Assembly (NCBI GenBank): GCA_031772625.1
Contig: CM062812.1
Span: 729,776,300 to 729,840,299 of the forward strand
From: Pinus tabuliformis
Taxonomy: Eukaryota; Streptophyta; Pinopsida; Pinales; Pinaceae
Direction: 5' to 3'
DNA length: 64,000 bases
Shown: piece by piece, positions 59,224 through 64,000 of the stretch
Layout: each line of letters begins with the position of its first letter
Numbering within the stretch: position 1 is the first letter of the stretch
Notes under the pieces: model-generated
The model's input: the letters and a program-made list of their open reading frames with translations, nothing else
Told to the model about the DNA's origin: nothing
The model's database searches: none
Program-made: the position numbers and the translations under genes

Positions 59224-59822
59224 TGTTGGGGTCCTCTTGGGCAGCGGAGGCCCCGCGTAATGGTTTTGGGGCTTAGAAACCATAATTTAGGGTAATGATA
59301 TTGTAAAAGTTCTACAAAGTGCGTGAGACATGAAATGTAATAGATCGAGTCAAAGGGTTGTCTGCCCAAAAATAATATAAAATAATAGGAAGTGAGTCGG
59401 CCTACCCATGGTCCGCAGACCATGGGAATGTATAAATAGAGCAAGATCCTAAGGGTAGAGGCAAATTTTTGGAAGATTTGATGTGTTATGGTTTTGTGAA
59501 AGTAATAGTTGCTCTATGTTTATAATTGGGAGTCAAGGGTGTTAGTGGTTAGATAGAGGCTCTACAGCTGTGTGCGCGGGGGTCTGATAGAGTCCGCAAC
59601 TATGTGCGCGGACCCTTGCAACTGTGTCCACATGGTAGAAAGAAGATTGTACTGAAATGAAGGTATTAATAAAGATAAGTTGGTTCTGGAACTTTGTGTT
59701 GATTCAAAATTATTTCAGATCTAGTTATATTCTAGTTTATGAGTCTGTTATATGAGTTTTAGCCTGTCTTTATGAATGATAATGATGCACACTGGGTAAT
59801 ATTGTTAAATGTTTGCTTAACA
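59224..59822 (+). repeat. LTR-like segment, solo or partial
   Basis: Begins TGTTGGGGTCC and could end GCTTAACA at 59822 (599 bp). A TATA box ATGTATAAATAG lies at 59428-59439 and ATTAATAAAG (59661-59670) resembles a polyadenylation signal at the expected distance. A 9-bp-arm palindrome sits at 59405-59426. No target duplication, primer site or second copy was found, so the call rests on promoter-like architecture. Confidence 0.35.
59405..59426. repeat. Perfect inverted repeat upstream of a TATA box
   Basis: CCCATGGTC-CGCA-GACCATGGG: 9-bp arms and a 4-base loop, ending about 4 bp before the TATA-like ATGTATAAATAG. It could be a protein-binding dyad or a cruciform. Confidence 0.75.
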
Positions 59823-60614
59823 ACCATAAGAAGTAGAGTAACTTGATAATAAAGTCATTAATAAGAGAACGCACCTGTGCAGATCTACGTGGAAGCCCAA
59901 CAGTAGTACAGAGTGGCGTGAGGCTATAGAATGGTTCGCGACCCCTCCCAACCACATCAAGACATCCCAAGGGTGCAGAAACCTAGTTCCAGCACCCTCC
60001 CCTACTACCTTGGGCGAGACCTCAGTTTGCGCTCTACGGACTATTCCCGAAAGGGCCGGTATCTGCAGGATTTGTTTGGATAATAACTCTTCCGAACCTG
60101 GGTCAGGGCCCAATAAGCCAACACCAACCCCTGACCCTGACCTATGTGGCACTAGATAGAATTGGTATCCTAGGCAGAAGGTGATGTTATCACATGGTGA
60201 TGTGGCAACATAGGAAGAGGACACATGGCATGTGTTTTCAACATTTTCAGGTGTCCAAGTTGGCCAAATGTGGGTGACATGTGTCGCCACTTAGGAGGTT
60301 CCATATGGCCCAAAATACATCAGCATGACATAACATAATGATGTGGAAAAAATTTCAAATTTCACACCAGAGGGTTTGCAAGGTAAATTTTTCTCGTTTA
60401 TTTAATTAAAGGAAATGTCCCTACATTGGGCCTTCAGGCTAGTTGAATCTCCAAGACTAGTTGGGGAAAATGCAGATACATAACAAGAAAGCCAACCTAT
60501 GACCATCAACATTCGATATCCTGACTAGCTTTGTTAGGTGGATCGAGTGGTTGTTGTGTGAGAATTTTATGTGTTATGTGACCGAGGGTTTCAAAGGGAA
60601 AATACATGTAATTT
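59823..60614. other. No recognised gene
   Basis: GC-richer than most of the window up to about 60300. A 157-codon open stretch on the minus strand (59817-60290) has no recognised domain and no supporting context. Confidence 0.35.
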
Positions 60615-62746
60615 ATGTTATTTAATTTTTTGGGAAAAATACTGAGCGGGGGGAGGGGGTGAATCAGTATTTTCAAATCATTAACTTTTCATATTCTAAT
60701 TTATGTAGGTGACTTTTTTGCAGGGAACCCATGTGTGTATGTGGCTATTCTTAAGGCAACCAACATATATCCAATAAACTTATGACTCAGTTATTTCCTC
60801 GTCTATTTATCTTGAGCCAGTGCATCAATACTTTATTAAACATTAGATAAATAGTAAAAATGTGCAATAAGAACAAAATAAACCATCACACATAAGAAAC
60901 ACACATGAACACCAGGATTTAAAGTGGAAATCCAATGCTATAAAAAACCACCTGTTGTTGTCATCTATGTGTTGTTTTTAATATAAATAAAACCTTTTAC
61001 AATCTTCTACTAGCATAGAATCATACCAATATGCAGATACCCACCTATAGAAGGTTACAACCTTTGCGCGCTCCCTAGCACCTACTAGAAGGGAGCTCCA
61101 ACACCTTGAATCTTGTAGTGGCGTAAACTTATATAAGTACACATGAACCAATGTAGAGAAGGCTATAACCTTCACTCGTTCTCCAACTGCTACTGGAAGG
61201 GAGATCCAACTACCTGATATGATTTACCGGCTTCCACTGGAAGGAAGCTCCAACTCCCTCAACTCTGGGCACCATGTTTCATAAATTTTTATACTGGATC
61301 CACTTGCTACAACACATCATAACTTCTAGGCCATGTTTCATCAAATTTTTATACTGGACCTAGTACCAACATTTAATATCAATCATCAAATTGAAACTTA
61401 CCTCTGTAATTCAATCATTAATTTCTGCTCAAACTTACGCAACTAGTCATTAAAAACCAATCAACTAAATCTCAACCAAAAACTCAACGAATCAACTGGA
61501 AAAGTTAGGTAATTGTAACTAGAATACCAAACAACATACTCAACATCAAAGAAACCGTAAATTGTCACTTTAAACCCTGATCAACCATCTCTCAATATTT
61601 ATATGCTAATTTATAGTTGCAAACCCATGTGTCTACACACCTTTCATGAATCATACCTACTTACAGATCTTAAACCTCTGAAAACTGAAAACTGAGTAGT
61701 TTCCATTCTAAACCAATCATTGAATCATACACATATCTATTGTAGCATTATGAAACAATCACATAACCTTCACTGAAATTTAATCACAACCATCAAGTAA
61801 CTTCAACATTCTTCAATCAATCAATTCATAATCAAAGCATCATTGTTTAAGAACAGATCATCAAGAAAGCTTCATTGCCAGATATCCGAAACATATTAAG
61901 ACTGATTAAACTAACTAGACATCCTTTTAGTCAAAACCCTACTTTTTGTATGCGCTTTCTTAAAATCATATCCGCATGTGTACGCATTTTTCATAAACCA
62001 AACCCGCATGTACATGACTTACCAAAAACACGTTCAAGTGTGTACGTGCCTTCCAAGCTATAAAATGCCTGTACAGATCTACAAATTCATAATCAAATCT
62101 TCCGTACAACACATATTTTCAGACATACCCAGATCTAGGCATACACGGAAATATCATGTGTTAATACGCTATCAACATAAATAAAATCATCTCATATTAT
62201 TTTCATGTCAGATACATTGTATTTGATCCATCATCAAACTCTCAAGTCCATACTTAATTTAGATCAAGCAAAAGGAAATAGCCCATTATATGCATATTTT
62301 CTTTAGATCTAACTATTCATAAGATTTCCATCACTTGCACTCTTTTCACACTTTGATATTAATCACTTTATATAGCTTAGAATTTTTCAATGGCACAAGT
62401 TAAAACCATACTCCCGTCGATGGTTTTCTTAGACGGGATAGAAACATCCATCACTGAGCTCACTACCACAAGGCAATACCATGGTAAGGACCCTTGGTAT
62501 TTGGAATACCATGGTGTAGAAATTGTATGGGCATTTTCTTCTTCATACTCGTGTGTGTATGCATATTTTCTTAATAGAACCCATGTGTAGTTCTTTAAAT
62601 TTCAACTTTATCATACCTCTACCTCTGAACTGCTATGCCTTTAACAAAACATTCTGTGACATCTATAAAACACTATGTCATATCTTGTTCACATCTTCAA
62701 CAAGTAGGTTTCCATCAAGGAAAGCACATAATTCATATTTCCAACA
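60615..62746 (-). repeat. 3' LTR of a third copia element (C)
   Basis: The right edge is clear: TTTCCAACA ends at 62746 and is followed by ATCTCCCCCTATGG, which on the minus strand is a polypurine tract leading into TGTTGGAAATATG. The left edge is placed near TGTTATTT at 60615, just before GGGAAAAATACTGAGCGGGG, but is uncertain by some tens of bases. No gene inside; small open stretches at 61875-62590 are unremarkable. Confidence 0.55.
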
Positions 62747-64000
62747 ATCTCCCCCTATGGACTTGATGATAACCACTTTAGTGTTTGGTCACCATAACCA
62801 GTAAATACCAGTTAAACACATCAATCCAAGCACCAAGCCAATATAATCTCAAAACATCAAGCTACTCTCCCCCTTTGACATCAACGCAAAAGGGCCGACC
62901 AATTCTGAATGAAGACTTCTATATATGAACTATTGAGTATGAACATTGATCATGCTCCCCCTGAGCACATGTTGAAGTTTCTGACGAATGTGCAATGAAG
63001 TACATGACTCTATGATTGAGATGACTTGTCCTATTACCCAGGACTCAAACTTACACCAATCACTCAATCACAATGGATTTACATACTTGACATCATTATT
63101 ACATTAACATCCCAAATACAGTTGGGTTACAAATTACATCACATATCCAGAAGTACTTGACCAGAATAGTCCATACATGATTGAATTCTACAATGACTAC
63201 ATCATAGGTAGTTACATGACCTTAACATCAAATCATAGATAAGACATTTATAACCAATACCAAATACCTTAATAAGATCATGCTAGTCACCAACAACAAA
63301 CATACACCATATATGATATACAACATAAGAATCTCTCAGCAATAACTCAACATAAATATGTAAGATAGAACAATGTAGCTTTAATATCATCGACCCATGA
63401 CCTGGTATGCATCCACAACATCATAAGTAGTATATGACCATGTCTTCACAACATCATTCTCTTGGCCCAAAATATTCATAAGAAGATTTATTACACCAAC
63501 ACTATTCATCAATATGTGTCGTAATCAACTGTTCATGATAGTATGATATAACAAATTCATTATTCAATAACTTTGTCAACATAAGCAACATAACCAAAGA
63601 ATCATTATGTATGAAGCAAACAAAATGCCAACAATGCATTATTAGAAGCATAGAAAATGCTCCTCCTAAACCCGTGTCAATTGTTCACTGTCAGATATGA
63701 TCATATCATTTCATATATCAGTAAGAATCATCAAGTCATCATCATCAACCAGTAATCGATCAAGTCATCAGAAACTTATACAAGCCAAAAGCACTTTCAA
63801 ATAGCATCAATAGGCTAGAACCTTCAACCATTAGAACAAAAAATCCAATTGATAATTGACTGAAGCATATCAGACCCTTTTCTTGAGTTTATCACATTGT
63901 TTCTTCATCAAACCAAAACAAACACGACTTTGCAGCTTAGAACTCATGTACAGACATGTATTTTCTTCATAAGATCCACGTAAAAAAAGTGGAATACTAA
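62747..64000 (-). other. 3' untranslated region of copia element C, running off the window
   Basis: No coding domain readable. Three CTCCCCCT-type pyrimidine runs (62749-62756, about 62868-62875, about 62957-62963) are polypurine tracts on the minus strand, a pattern often seen between RNase H and the LTR in copia elements. RNase H itself should lie beyond 64000. Confidence 0.45.

Noticed and set aside
59817-60290. 157-codon minus-strand open stretch
   Set aside because: Sits in GC-richer DNA where long open stretches occur by chance; no domain, no start context and no paralogue in the window.

Overview
The window is plant nuclear DNA from a large, repeat-rich genome. No intact host gene, tRNA, rRNA or CRISPR array was recognised. 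What can be read is LTR retrotransposons: Ty3/gypsy (chromoviruses and a Tat-type element), Ty1/copia, and elements with little or no gag-pol. Long LTRs, deep decay and repeated nesting fit a conifer-like or similarly bloated genome; that is an inference, not a taxonomic assignment.

Region by region. (1) 1-6240: a decayed frame with an 11-residue tandem repeat and a coiled coil (47-910, +), then a polypurine tract and an LTR start at 1028. A second decayed frame of unknown function lies on the minus strand (3400-4480), and a cluster of short degenerate repeats at 5580-5850. (2) 6240-19330: a Tat-type gypsy element on the plus strand. It is interrupted inside reverse transcriptase by a complete minus-strand LTR element (8349-14910), whose whole interior is one decayed reading frame for an acidic, Lys/Glu-rich protein without gag or pol motifs. 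Downstream of the Tat pol is an antisense frame (18055-18940) with a plausible upstream intron. (3) 22331-33500: a chromodomain remnant with its LTR start, then an AT-rich element with roughly 3 kb LTRs and no recognisable pol. (4) 35376-54172: a three-layer nest. A minus-strand copia element is split in its reverse transcriptase by a Tekay/Del-like chromovirus (37145-49835), whose right LTR is split by a young chromovirus (43405-48108). The young element has LTRs that look identical by eye, a perfect 5-bp target duplication and an open 1075-codon gag-protease-RT-RNase H frame, but no integrase. (5) 54173-64000: a second minus-strand copia fragment, a gypsy integrase fragment with downstream LTR-like sequence, a GC-richer patch with palindromes, and a third copia LTR.

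For the reader: only the 1075-codon frame at 44404 is intact; every other coding entry is broken. In-frame stops recur where one C-to-T change would restore Gln or Arg, which fits old methylated, silenced repeats. The items most worth following are the two LTR-associated frames for non-gag/pol proteins (10401-13090 and 47-910), the antisense frame at 18055-19330, and the integrase-less young chromovirus.
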